64,000 bases of DNA from Bettongia penicillata ogilbyi (taxonomy: Eukaryota > Chordata > Mammalia > Diprotodontia > Potoroidae): the NCBI GenBank assembly GCA_023548195.1, contig JAJHZJ010000082.1, positions 1,394,001-1,458,000 on the forward strand. The letters run 5' to 3'. Below, one piece after another: positions 53,891 through 63,359 of the stretch. The notes under the pieces are model-generated. The model ran no database searches. It was not told the origin of the DNA and saw nothing but the letters and a program-made list of their open reading frames with translations. The position numbers and the translations under genes were made by a program. Numbering within the stretch: the first letter of the stretch is position 1; every line of letters starts with the position of its first letter.

Positions 53891-55125
53891 ACCACTTGCC
53901 CAGGATCACAGAGTCAATTTGTGGCAGAAAGGATATTCAAACCTTAGTCTTCCAGGCTTTGATGCAGTTACTTTAACTGCTATGGAACAAACCCTAATAA
54001 ATGTGTTAATTAGTCTTTGGAGTGGTGTTCTCATTTGTCCCTACATGCTCTACAGATATACACAAAGTACCAGGCAGTCCCATTTCTCAGTAATATATAT
54101 TGCATGATCAGAATGGGAGAGATTAAGTTTTCAGGTTTTCATCCTTAGTTTGGGCTAGAAGGTCTCAGCTGGCTTTAAGTGAAGGGAATCTTTAAAAGAT
54201 CATGGGCTGGTATATTTAGATGAACCTATATTGTGTAAATATGACATTCACAAAATTGGACTTTAAAGCAGCAAGATGAATTGCTCCCTCAGAGAATGCT
54301 GCCTCTGGTATAAGGCAGAGGTTTCTTTTGTTGTAAATAGCAAGAGAAATGAGAATGAGCCAGATCAGCTGAAAAGTGTGAGGTTTGAAATAAAGCAACA
54401 TCATAGTTTTTGAAAACGGATCTTTTCATTGTTGGCCGTGACAATAAAGAATTCAAATGAGGAGAGGATTGGAAGCTATAAATGCAGACCCTTCATGTTG
54501 GAAACCTATGCTTTATCAGGTTGGTATTTTCTGCCCCTCTAACAATGAGAAAGGTCAGTTTGGCGATTTGGAGATGTAGAGATAATTGTCCAATGGAGAC
54601 ACCTTTGTTAGAATGTATAAGTGATGAACAGTGGAAAATTACCAGGTGGTACTACGGTTGAATGGGCAGTTGGGTTGAAGTGAGTATGGTGGTCAGAGGG
54701 GGCACAGTGCTAAATGGTCAGAAAAGGGCAACTTTGAAATTTGTCATTTCCAAATAATTCAGAAGTGATTCTGAACCTTTCCTTCCCCAAGTGGGCTGAT
54801 GGGGTTGGGAAATGCACAAGGTCAAGGAACGAAGAGAAAGGTATTCTAGGAGTAGATGTCCCCAGGTTCATCATGAAATTAGAAAAAGTGGGAAGGAAAA
54901 AAGCCTACATAAGTGCATTAGTTTGTGAAAGTAGATGTTTTCCTGCTGGGTGATTTCTAGGTTCCAAGCTCTCCTGTACCCTTTCTGCTCTATTCCTGAA
55001 GTTATATCTCTACAGAGACTCAGAGAATGAATATTACTCCAGCCTGCCCTTTGGAGGAATTTGTCTGCAAGAACAAAGGGAAGACTGACAATGAAAACTG
55101 ATGGAAGTTGCCATATGGTGGCAGA
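53891..55125. other. Unassigned DNA with a MIR remnant at its start
   Basis: 53895-53985 has TGCCCAGGATCACAGAGTCA and CAAACCTTAGTCTTCC, a MIR/THER core remnant. The rest, to 55125, is unrecognised. Confidence 0.4.
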
Positions 55126-55129
55126 ATTT

Positions 55130-56350
55130 TGCTATTTCTCTTTCATAGTATCACTGACTTTGATTCTGGGAAGAGACTTCAGGGTCCTCATAGTCCAACC
55201 ATTGCTCAAAAGGGATCTCAACTCTAACATAGTCAATAAACAGCCTCTTCTTGAAGGCTTCCAAAGAGGGAGGAATCCATTATTCTCTAGGCAGCTCATT
55301 TCATTTTTGAACAACTCTCATTTGTCAGGAAAATTTGTTAGGAATTTTTTTATCTGACATTGAACCTATTTCCTGACTTTGGATTTTATGTTAAGTGTAG
55401 GTTCTGCATACTTTTAGAGGGAATGTCTGGGCTGAGTCTGTGTTCTTTAGGATTTTGTTGCTACTTTCTTGGGGTATTGAGTGTTGTGTTGTTCTAGGAT
55501 CTCAGGTACATCTGAGGCTGGGCACCTACAAGATATCAAAGTTCCAAAATAAGTCTAGTTCGAGATAAAGTCTGCTAACTTCCCTCCTACTCTGACCTCT
55601 GCACATTGCTGACCTAGATTTGGGTCTGAACAGTACCTCAGTTGGAATTTCAATAGACTTGTCCTTCATTCAGCCGCTATTAGCCAATAGGAAAGCTCTG
55701 CTTGTTGGAGCAAAGGAGTTGCAGAGTTTGGTCCTGCCCTGGTTATTCTGCTACGGACTTAACTAGAGGTTGTAAATGAGTCCCTGCTCTACCTCTGGGG
55801 TCAGAGCCCCTGATCTGTTGTTTGTTTCTAAACTTGTTTCTTGCTCTGTCCTTAGCCTAGGTCCTATGAGCCCTCTTCACCCCAAAACACCACTCCTAAG
55901 TACAGATCTTCCTTTGTCCTGGATCGGTGAGCTCAAAATAGGTGGTGAGTGAGAGAACTGCCCATTAGAACCCATTCTTGCACAAAATCAGACCCTTCTG
56001 TGCTGGATATGTGAACTCTGGTACAAAGTCTCTCATGGCCTTGAAATGTTCTGCATGTCTATCCCTAGTCATACCCCTTCTCCACTGTCCATCCACTTAT
56101 CTTCCTTTGCTGAATTGGGCTGGAAAAATGACTCTATTTTTTCTTGGATTTTCTGATCAGGATTTAATTCATTTTAAAGATTTATTTATAGGAGTTGTGG
56201 TTATATCTTTTCTTGTTTCTCCACCTACACTCCCATTTCCTCCAATGGAACCTCATGTAAAATGGACTCAAGGCTTTTTGTCAGACTTGCTCCCCTTCTC
56301 TAGAGGCTCTCCAGCTTATTAATGTTGTTCTTAATCTGCAGCGCCTAGAA
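55130..56350 (-). mobile_element. L3/CR1 LINE 3' fragments flanking a 0.9 kb insert
   Basis: 55130-55392: GGAAGAGACTTCAGGGTCCT, CCTCTTCTTGAAGGCTTCCA, GAATCCATTATTCTCTAGGC. 56290-56350: TAGAGGCTCTCCAGCTTATT, AATGTTGTTCTTAATCTGCA. Both lie in the same antisense L3 order as the 48590-49560 copy, where these parts are about 200 bases apart. Confidence 0.6.
55393..56289 (-). mobile_element. Insert within L3, possibly an L1-type 5' UTR fragment
   Basis: Near its right side the plus strand has TCATTTTAAAGATTTATTTA, TAGGAGTTGTGGTTATATCT and a diverged 'ctccacctacactcccattt', which resembles the antisense L1 5' UTR end (compare CTACTCCACCATCTTGGCTC at 29704). The rest is unassigned. Low confidence. 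Confidence 0.35.
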
Positions 56351-56354
56351 CAGA

Positions 56355-56925
56355 GCACAGTTCTCCAGAAAAAAATATCTCACAGAAGTCAAACCTAAAC
56401 ATCCATCCATAAGCAGCTCAGGAAAATAATTTCAGAGTGCTCCAGCAAATCCAAGAGGTCACTGGGTCATACCACAACACTGATTTTCTCTTCACAATCA
56501 CCATCATCACTCAGAGAAATGCTTCATTTTGTGCAATAATGTGCATGAAAAGTTTTATGCAAATTGAGTCATATTGAGATATTCAAGGGGGATACCAGTA
56601 TTTAAAAAGGTCCTTTGGCATATTATTTCATAAAGCTGAGTCCTTTTGGAAAGTGAATAATCATAACATAATGTGTATTTTGCATCAATCTGGATTTTTA
56701 TGTCGTTTGGGTAAACTGGGATATGCTGGTATTTAAGTGTTTATACAATCGTATGTATGAAGAGAATTACACAGATTACACAGATCTGTCATCTAGCCTT
56801 TCCCTCTATCTAACTGTATGATAATATACACTGCTACCAGATCCAGATTCATTCTCCTAAAACTGTGCCTTCATCATTTAATTCTTCTTTGAAAACCTCT
56901 AGCACCTCTGCACTAAGTAGAAAAC
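56355..56925. other. Unassigned DNA
   Basis: Possible L2 coding remnant at 56835-56910 (CAGATTCATTCTCCTAAAAC, CTTCTTTGAAAACCTCTAGC). Otherwise nothing recognised. Confidence 0.35.
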
Positions 56926-56929
56926 AAAT

Positions 56930-57195
56930 ACCAGAGCTGATGTTGCAGCAGATAGAAAGCTGAAATGGATTCAGGAAGATCTTAGTTCAAATCCAACCTC
57001 AGACACTTACTAGCTGTGTGACCCTGGACAAATCACTTAACTTCTATTTGCATCAATTTCCTCAACTGTAAAATTGAGCTAATAGCACATCACAGGGTTG
57101 TTGTGCTGGTCAAATGAAGTAATATTTTTCAGGATGCTAAGTATAAGGGCATGGTATATGGTAGATGCTATATGAGTATTAATTTCCTTCCCTTC
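56930..57195 (+). mobile_element. CORE-SINE (MIR type with L2-like end)
   Basis: Head TTGCAGCAGATAGAAAGCTG, GGAAGATCTTAGTTCAAATC, CACTTACTAGCTGTGTGACC, core, ACAGGGTTGTTGTGCTGGTC, and end GGTAGATGCTATATGAG. Confidence 0.88.
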
Positions 57196-57289
57196 TTCCT
57201 TTATTTTCCATGATCTATGTCTATTTCATATGACCATTCATCTCCCACTGTCTTGCAACAAGAATCATTTGCTCCAATTAGGGCATTTT

Positions 57290-57475
57290 TAGGATCATAA
57301 ATTCAGAGATGGAAGTGACTTCTGAGGTAATCTAGTTCAAACAACCCCCCTTTAATTTTTGAGGCCTAGAGAAGTAAACTCATCCAATATGGTAGGTGAT
57401 AGAGCCAGGATTTGAATCCAGGACTCTTGACTCAAAGTCTAGTGCTCTTTCCATTGGATGACAGCACATTCCTCT
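57290..57475 (+). mobile_element. THER-type SINE
   Basis: TAGGATCATAAATTCAGAGA, GTAATCTAGTTCAAACAACC, GATAGAGCCAGGATTTGAAT, CTAGTGCTCTTTCCATTGGA. Its 3' part belongs to the duplicated block described separately. Confidence 0.75.
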
Positions 57476-57501
57476 TCATTTTATGTTTCAATGCTATGAT
57501 T

Positions 57502-57791
57502 GGGCAGCTAGGTGGTACAATGGATAGAGCACCAGTGCAGGAATCAGGAGGAGCTGAGTTCAAAACTCACTTCAGACACTTGACCCTTAGCTGTGATCCC
57601 AATTGCCTCATCCTGGATCATTTCCAGTCATCCTGATGAATATCTGGGCAGCGGATTCAGATGGCTCTGGAGAAGTGAGGCTGGTGACCTGCACAGCCCT
57701 CCCTCACTCAAAACAAAGTCAAGTGCAAGTCATGTCACTATTTCTCTGATGGCATGGTCTTCTTTGGCAAAGAAGGACGAACATACACACA
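57502..57791 (+). mobile_element. Mar1 SINE (RTE-tailed), exact TSD
   Basis: tRNA-like head GGGCAGCTAGGTGGTACAAT, GGATAGAGCACCAGTGCAGG, AGACACTTGACCCTTAGCTG, then an RTE-derived tail (GGCTGGTGACCTGCACAGCC, TGGCATGGTCTTCTTTGGC, AAGAAGGACGAACA). Perfect 13-base TSD CAATGCTATGATT at 57489-57501 and 57792-57804. Confidence 0.95.
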
Positions 57792-57839
57792 CAATGCTAT
57801 GATTACATCTTGTACGCTTGCATCCCTGTGCCTTTATTT

Positions 57840-58153
57840 ACGAGGGTGTGTGTGTGTGTGTGTGTGTGTATGTCCTTTGTTCTCGAAGAGGACCATGACA
57901 TCACGATGATGACATGACTTGGAGTTGATTTGATTTGAGTGAGGGAGGGCTGTGCAAAGTCACCAACCTCACTTTCTTCTCCTGAGCCATCTGGGTCCAG
58001 TGGCCCACTTATTCATCAGGACAACTGGAGATGGCCCAGGATGTAATGTGAGACCCTGGCCCTTTCAAGCTAAGGTCTTATCACAATCTCACTTTGAGTG
58101 AGATGTACCCATTCAATGAATAGGCTTCTTTAAGTTACTCAAGGAATGGCCCC
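57840..58153 (-). mobile_element. Mar1-like SINE (antisense), RTE-tailed
   Basis: Antisense RTE tail (GTCCTTTGTTCTCGAAGAGG, GGAGGGCTGTGCAAAGTCAC, CCTGAGCCATCTGGGTCCAG, AACTGGAGATGGCCCAGGAT), then GAGACCCTGGCCCTTTCAAG and GGCCCCTTTAATT at the other end. CCTTTATT before and CCTTTAATT after may be the TSD. A (TG)n run (57846-57869) marks the tail side. Confidence 0.8.
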
Positions 58154-58459
58154 TTTAATTAAAAAAAAACCCTAAAAAATCTAAAAGCATTTTCCATAAA
58201 TATTACATAAATACCTGAAAGGAATGAGGCAAGAGAGTTTTTTTTTTATTATTTTAAAAAGATGCTCTAGAGGAAAAAAATTAGGAGAATAAAAAGAAGG
58301 TAAGAAATTATCTAGCTCTAGACTGTAAATGCCAGAAGGGCAAGGTCTTCTTTGGTTATTCCAGAGCACCCCATGGACATCGTGAAATAACCGAGTGAGA
58401 GGTTTGTGGTCTAAGACTTGAAGGGATATGTATAAATGTAGTGTTGGATGGAGGCTGAA

Positions 58460-59850
58460 AGCACTAACAATTGCATTTTGGGAGTAGCCAATGAAGGAGT
58501 TCTGTGTCAAGGCAAAGTGGTGCTATCTATCAAAATCACTGCTTCTCCCCTTTTCCATTAGGGAAGTACAAAAGGCTGTTTTTTCAGGAGTTCCTTCTAC
58601 AGAAGGGAGTGGTGGATTTGAAGAAGGGAGCTTTCTGAGGATTATTGATGATCAACAAAGTTTGATTATCAGAAGGCTTGTGGGTAAGAACCTTTCACCT
58701 GAAATATCAAAAAAATGCTTGGACAGAAAAAAGGAGAAAAAAATGGTTACTGTTAAGTCTCTTCCCTTTTCTAAAAGTTTTCCAGGAAATCTGTAACTCA
58801 AAATGAGGCAAGACTCTTGACTTTAAAAGACCTCCCTGTGCACACAATAACCCTCATCTCACTCCTCCCCTTTAGAAAGGGACTAGCTTTTCCATGCTTT
58901 GGGGTGTGTTAGTACTCCCTCCACTGTCTCCTAAGTACAAGAAAGCTTTTCTGTAATGAAAGTTGGCCTCAGAATGGAATTAATGTTGATGAGATTCCCC
59001 CAAACACAATACCAATCATAATCCCTGCAGTTTAACTTTCCACTTCCATAGGATTTTCAAAGAAAGAAATTTAATTTTTTCCCCAAGACAAATGTATTAA
59101 TGTTTAATAAAAGACAAAGCCCAATGACAGTGTTAGCAAAAAAATAAGGAATTTACATAAAGCCCTTCTATATTTGAACAAGACCACTAAATAGAGCAGT
59201 ATTAACTTCTAGTCTTGGCAGAGAGTGAAGGTGGTAGGAAAAACTTCAGTCTGAAGAAGTGTAGTTTTTCAGCTATTTCATGACCCTTAATTTCAGTCTA
59301 AATTTGGGAAACAGACTGAGTTAGTGGTCTCAGGGAACTAGGAGTTGTTCTCTTTGCTACTGACAACAACTTGGGGCTCTTTAAATTGAAGGGGCAAATC
59401 AAAGACGGTGAAATTTAATAGGTGTAAATGTAAAATCCTGCTTCTAGGCTTAAAAACGTCAGCTACATAAACATGGGAAGTGAGAGATCTGACTGGACAG
59501 TAGGTTAAGTGCAAAAGAGATGGAGGTTTTAGTTTCATAAGCTTAGTAAACTAGCTTGGGAAGAATGAACAGTAGGGTGTATATGTGCGTGTGCCTGTTC
59601 TCTGTGCTGGGAGGATCACTTCTGGAGTGTTTGAGAGGACTCAGAACCATCTCATATGGGAAAAAAGTAAAGGAAACAGGGGCACTTAGATTAGAGAAGG
59701 AAAGATGAGAGGTGCATGTGTGTGTGCATGCATACATGCAAACATACATATGTGTGTGAACAAATGACAGCTGCCTTCTAGCATTTGATAACTTATTTGA
59801 TGGAGCCATAGGGTCAAACTCAAATAGAAATAGGGGCCATCTCTGCTTGC
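58460..59850. other. Unassigned DNA
   Basis: No repeat family recognised. GT/CAT microsatellite-like patch at 59715-59760. A 101-codon frame (58491-58796) has no known domain. Confidence 0.35.
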
Positions 59851-59854
59851 TATC

Positions 59855-60012
59855 ATCCTATATCTTTCCTCTCTTTTGCAGTTAAGATCCTTGAGAAGGT
59901 TATTATCAATTCTATATGTCCAAAATTAACCTCATTTTCTTTTCCCACTAAATCCTCCCCTTATCTAAACTTTCCTGTTATTGGGTACTGCCATCCTCCC
60001 TGTTACTCAGAT
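59855..60012 (+). mobile_element. L2 ORF fragment with an internal deletion junction
   Basis: CTCTCTTTTGCAGTTAAGAT, CCTTGAGAAGGTTATTATC joined directly to AATTCTATATGTCCAAAATT, CCATCCTCCCTGTTACTCAG. The same junction is found at 61540-61700. Confidence 0.7.
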
Positions 60013-60023
60013 TTACAATCTAG

Positions 60024-60292
60024 AGTCAGGTTTTGAATCTAGCACCCATGACTCCAAATCCAGAGCTCTTTCCATTGGATGACAGTGCTTTTCTCTTCAT
60101 CGTGTGACTCAATGTTATGATTACATCTTGTATACTCGCATCTCTATGCCTTTAACTGCTAGACTGTAAACTGCAGAAGGTCACGATCCTCTTTGTCTAT
60201 TCCAGAGCACTCCATGGACATCATGACTAACTGAGTGAGAGATCTGTAGTCTAAGACTTGAAGGGAAACATATGAATGTAATGTTGGATGGT
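60024..60292. repeat. Local duplication, copy B (without Mar1)
   Basis: Collinear with 57401-58452. It reads straight through CTCAATGTTATGATTACATC at 60109-60128, the unoccupied counterpart of the Mar1 site in copy A. Confidence 0.8.
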
Positions 60293-60299
60293 CTCCATA

Positions 60300-60630
60300 G
60301 ATGCTATCCTTGCTTCCTACATAGTAAGGTACATGGAGCTTATAAATCTAGTGGGTGAGTAGACACATACACAAAGGGTGATGATATACAGAAAAGTAAG
60401 GTAATTCAAAGGGGAACCAGGACATCCCAGTAAGTGACAGGAGAAATGTGAAGAGGAGGAAATCATTTTTACTTGGGGGAAGAGGACCCTAAAAGATCAA
60501 AGACCCCCGAACTAGCAAGTCAGAGTGTCAGGTGGCTGAAGCAGGTTTGATGTGACACCTGACCAGGTAATACCCAATTTTTAATAGATGTCTTCAGTAC
60601 CTTAATCGGAACTGATAATGAGACCCTCTA

Positions 60631-60631
<1 letters not shown>
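60300..60631. other. Unassigned DNA, part L2-like
   Basis: Begins with weak antisense L2 words (GGAGCTTATAAATCTAGTGG, GAGTAGACACATACACAAAG). Nothing else recognised. Confidence 0.4.
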
Positions 60632-60692
<61 letters not shown>

Positions 60693-60785
60693 AGGGAGGG
60701 AGGGAGGGAGGGAAGGAAGGAAGGAAGGAAGGAAGGAAGGAAGGAAGGAAGGAAGGGAGGGTGGGTGGGTGGTGGAGGTGGTGGA
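60632..60785. repeat. Compound purine microsatellite (AG)n-(GGGA)n-(GGAA)n-(GGGT)n
   Basis: Uninterrupted purines over about 130 bases: AG repeats to about 60686, GGGA repeats to about 60710, GGAA repeats to about 60755, then GGGT/GGT units. An 'ORF' on the minus strand (60602-60841) is its translation into Leu/Ser/Pro runs. Confidence 0.97.
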
Positions 60786-60879
60786 TGAGCAGGATATTGC
60801 CTACCCAATGGTTTAGACAATATTAAGTGGAAATTTACCAACTATTGCTAAATTATTCTATCATGAGATGCATTTAATT

Positions 60880-60960
60880 TGTTCACCAAGAATTTATTGA
60901 GCATCTTCTGTCTGATTAGCACTGTGCTAGGTGCTTTTCAGAGAGGTGTTGACATATGTG
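60880..60960 (-). mobile_element. L2 LINE 3' end fragment (antisense)
   Basis: CAAGAATTTATTGAGCATCT, AGCACTGTGCTAGGTGCTTT. Confidence 0.65.
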
Positions 60961-61529
60961 CACAGACCCTGTTCCCTGTTAGTGCACAATGGAAGCAGGA
61001 GCAGCTGAGCAGTAGGAGTGACAAGGTAGCAGCTGCTATTGCCAATAGCCTTAATGAGGGCACTGACATCTTTGCCAAACTGATGCTGCCTCCCATCAGC
61101 AGAGAAAATCATAGAGAAGCAGCGCTTCTTGGCTGGTATTTGTGGAGGTTGGCTCTATAACACCATTGAGGAGCTGGATGTCTTAGAAAGTGGGAGAATT
61201 GGTGAACTAGAGCAAATGAGACTTGCCTCCTTTCTTGTGGCTTAAGGTGTATGCAGAAGTTCGATATTTCTGGGTGACTTTTCTTTGGTGTCTCTCTCTT
61301 CTTTTAATGTTATGGATTGTGCTGCGAGCCACTAGAAATCTTGGGCATTGAGGACACTACAGAATTTGGCAGTGATGAGTCTGTGCCATACAGCCACAGC
61401 TGCATCAGAACCCTTTGTCACACTCTACTCTCCTAAACTATGTCTCTGTCAGAGATCAGAGAAGCTTGGAAGTCAGAGTTTGCACTTCCACATTCTCAAA
61501 ATATCTTCGCTTGATATTCATCCACCCCC
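60961..61529. other. Unassigned, repeat-poor DNA
   Basis: A 93-codon frame (60879-61160) begins inside the L2 fragment; its later part (for example KVAAAIANSLNEGTDIFAK) matches nothing I know. No splice context is convincing. Confidence 0.35.
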
Positions 61530-62360
61530 ACTAGCTCCCCTCCTATATCTCTCCTCTCTTTTGTGCTTAAACTCCTTGAGAAGGTCATCATCTTCAATTC
61601 TACATGTCCAAAACTAAACTCATTATCTTTCCCCCAAACCCTCCCCTCTTCTTAACTTTTCCATTATTGTCAAGGGTACCACCATCCTCCCTGTTATTCA
61701 GACTTACAACATGGATGTCTCCCTTCTCAAATACAATTAATTCTCAAGTCCTGTCTTTTCTATCTTTCTAAGTTCTTGTTATAACTTTATAACTTGTGTC
61801 TGCTGTTCTGTCTGGTTTCATCTCCATGGAACAAGATGTGTATGTGTGTGTGCGTTCATGTGTTCGTCCTTCAATGCCAAAGAAGACCATGCCTTCAGAG
61901 AAATGATGACATGACTTGCACTTGACTTTGTTTTGAGTTTGGGAGGGCTGTGCAGGTCACCAGCTTCACTTCTCCTCCAGAGCCATCTGAATCCACTGAC
62001 CAGATATTCATCAGGATGGCTGGAGACGACCCAGGATGAGGCAATTGGGGTTAAGTGACTTGCCCAAGGTCACACAGCTAGTGAGGGTCAAGTGTCTGAG
62101 TCAGATTCTCCTGACTCTTGCACTGGTGCTCTATCCACTGCACCACCTAACTGTCCCATGGAACAAGCTATCCCTGTGTCAGTTACTCTCTGGTTCCTCA
62201 TTTTCCAAAGCTTTCCTCCCTCTCTTTGTGTATTGAGTTCTCTTATTAGATTATAAGCCCATTGAGGGCAAGGACTGTCTTTCTTTTAATTAATTGTATC
62301 CCCAGCATTTAGCACAGTTTTTGACACACAGTAGGTACTTAATTGGATTGGATAACATCT
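61530..62360 (+). mobile_element. L2 LINE (ORF remnant to 3' end), split by a Mar1 SINE
   Basis: Sense L2 words: CTCTTTTGTGCTTAAACTCC, TTGAGAAGGTCATCATCTTC (deletion junction), TCCAAAACTAAACTCATTAT, ACCACCATCCTCCCTGTTAT; after the SINE, TGTCAGTTACTCTCTGGTTC, and terminus TAAGCCCATTGAGGGCAAGG to GTAGGTACTTAATTGG. Confidence 0.75.
61836..62155 (-). mobile_element. Mar1 SINE (antisense), full length, exact TSD
   Basis: Antisense RTE tail (TTCGTCCTTCAATGCCAAAG, GGAGGGCTGTGCAGGTCACC, GAGCCATCTGAATCCACTGA, GGCTGGAGACGACCCAGGAT), then GTTAAGTGACTTGCCCAAGG and head TATCCACTGCACCACCTAAC. Perfect 12-base TSD CCATGGAACAAG at 61824-61835 and 62156-62167. Confidence 0.95.
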
Positions 62361-62364
62361 CTTG

Positions 62365-62700
62365 TATACATTCTCTTCTTTCCTTTTTCATTGCCATCAC
62401 CCTTTGGATTAATTAATTCAACACAAAAGAAAAATGTAGATTTATCCTAGAAAGGCAAGCTGTGGAGTATAGCCCAATTTTTTTTAAAGCAACTTTTCTG
62501 GTTGGTATTGGAAAATACTGATGACTCCAGGTGAAGCTTTTTCTGCTTCCCTTGCTTGTTAGATTAATATGCACTTTTCATGGAGAGATGAAAGCAGATG
62601 TACTTTTTTCCTGTTGACATATTATTAGGATCAGATTGATTGGTTGGGACTGTTTTATTGAATTATCCCATCTCTCCATTATAATTTTCATCATTGTTGT
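62365..62700. other. Unassigned DNA
   Basis: No repeat family recognised. Confidence 0.35.
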
Positions 62701-62705
62701 CACCA

Positions 62706-62822
62706 TTACTACTACTACTACTACCATTCCTACTACTGTTTCTGCTGCTGCTACTACTGCTACTACCACCACCCCCACTACTACTACTACTATTGCTACT
62801 ACTACTACTGCTACTACTACCA
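62706..62822. repeat. (ACT)n triplet repeat with CTG and CCA interruptions
   Basis: ACT/CTA triplets over about 115 bases, with short CTGCTGCTG and CCACCACCC segments. Valine-, threonine- and leucine-rich open frames on both strands here are repeat translations. Confidence 0.95.
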
Positions 62823-62959
62823 GTGACATTCATTTACAAGGTACCTTTTTATGTAGCCCTCTCTGATTATACTAGCATTTATACCAATCTTCCCATCTCT
62901 GAATTCCTAATACATAATTTAATATTCAATTTTATGTTGTATAATGATTTCCTGGGTCT

Positions 62960-63090
62960 TAACCTCACATTTACTATGGATTGTATGAATCTTGAGGATA
63001 GAGACCATATATCTCCTTGTTTTCTATCCCTCCACCACAATGTTGGGTATACAGCAGGCACTAAATAAATACTTACTGGCTTATTGATTC
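62960..63090 (+). mobile_element. L2 LINE 3' end
   Basis: TGTATGAATCTTGAGGATAG, CCACCACAATGTTGGGTATA, CACTAAATAAATACTTACTG. Confidence 0.7.
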
Positions 63091-63189
63091 ACTTAATCTC
63101 TCAAGTCTCTGGTATTATGGTTCTCCCTCTATATGTCTTGCCATGTTATATAATTAGGTCTTTTAGAAAAATAAACAGAATAAAATTAA

Positions 63190-63352
63190 TAAGTGTAGTG
63201 GAAAGAACATTCCAATGGACCTGAAATCAAATCCCACCTGTGTATGACTTCGGTTAAGTTATCGATCTTCTCTGGGCTTCACTTTTCTTATCTCTAAACT
63301 GAGAGGATTAGACTAGATGTCCTCTAAATTCCTTTTCAACTGTATGTCTCAT
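63190..63352 (+). mobile_element. THER1-type SINE
   Basis: AGTGTAGTGGAAAGAACATT, CTTCGGTTAAGTTATCGATC, GAGAGGATTAGACTAGATGT, CTAAATTCCTTTTCAACTGT. Confidence 0.8.
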
Positions 63353-63359
63353 ATTTTTG

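Larger units (their letters stand above)
57401..58452. repeat. Local duplication, copy A (enlarged by two Mar1 SINEs)
   Basis: Blocks shared with 60024-60292 in the same order: GCTCTTTCCATTGGATGACA, CTATGATTACATCTTGTACG, CTAGACTGTAAATGCCAGAA, TATTCCAGAGCACCCCATGG, GTGGTCTAAGACTTGAAGGG and AATGTAGTGTTGGATGG. Between the shared blocks copy A has the Mar1 insertions 57502-57791 and about 57840-58153, plus an AT-rich piece to 58310. Confidence 0.8.

Noticed and set aside
57502..57580. tRNA-like A and B box in a SINE head
   Set aside because: Part of Mar1; SINE heads of this window can mimic tRNA genes but lack a proper cloverleaf.
60602..60841. Pro/Ser/Leu-rich open frame
   Set aside because: Translation of the purine microsatellite.
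60879..61160. 93-codon open frame with a plausible-looking N-terminus
   Set aside because: The first third is an antisense L2 end; the rest has no recognisable domain. Left as unassigned.
62578..63068. Valine-, threonine- and leucine-rich open frames on both strands
   Set aside because: Translation of the ACT triplet repeat.
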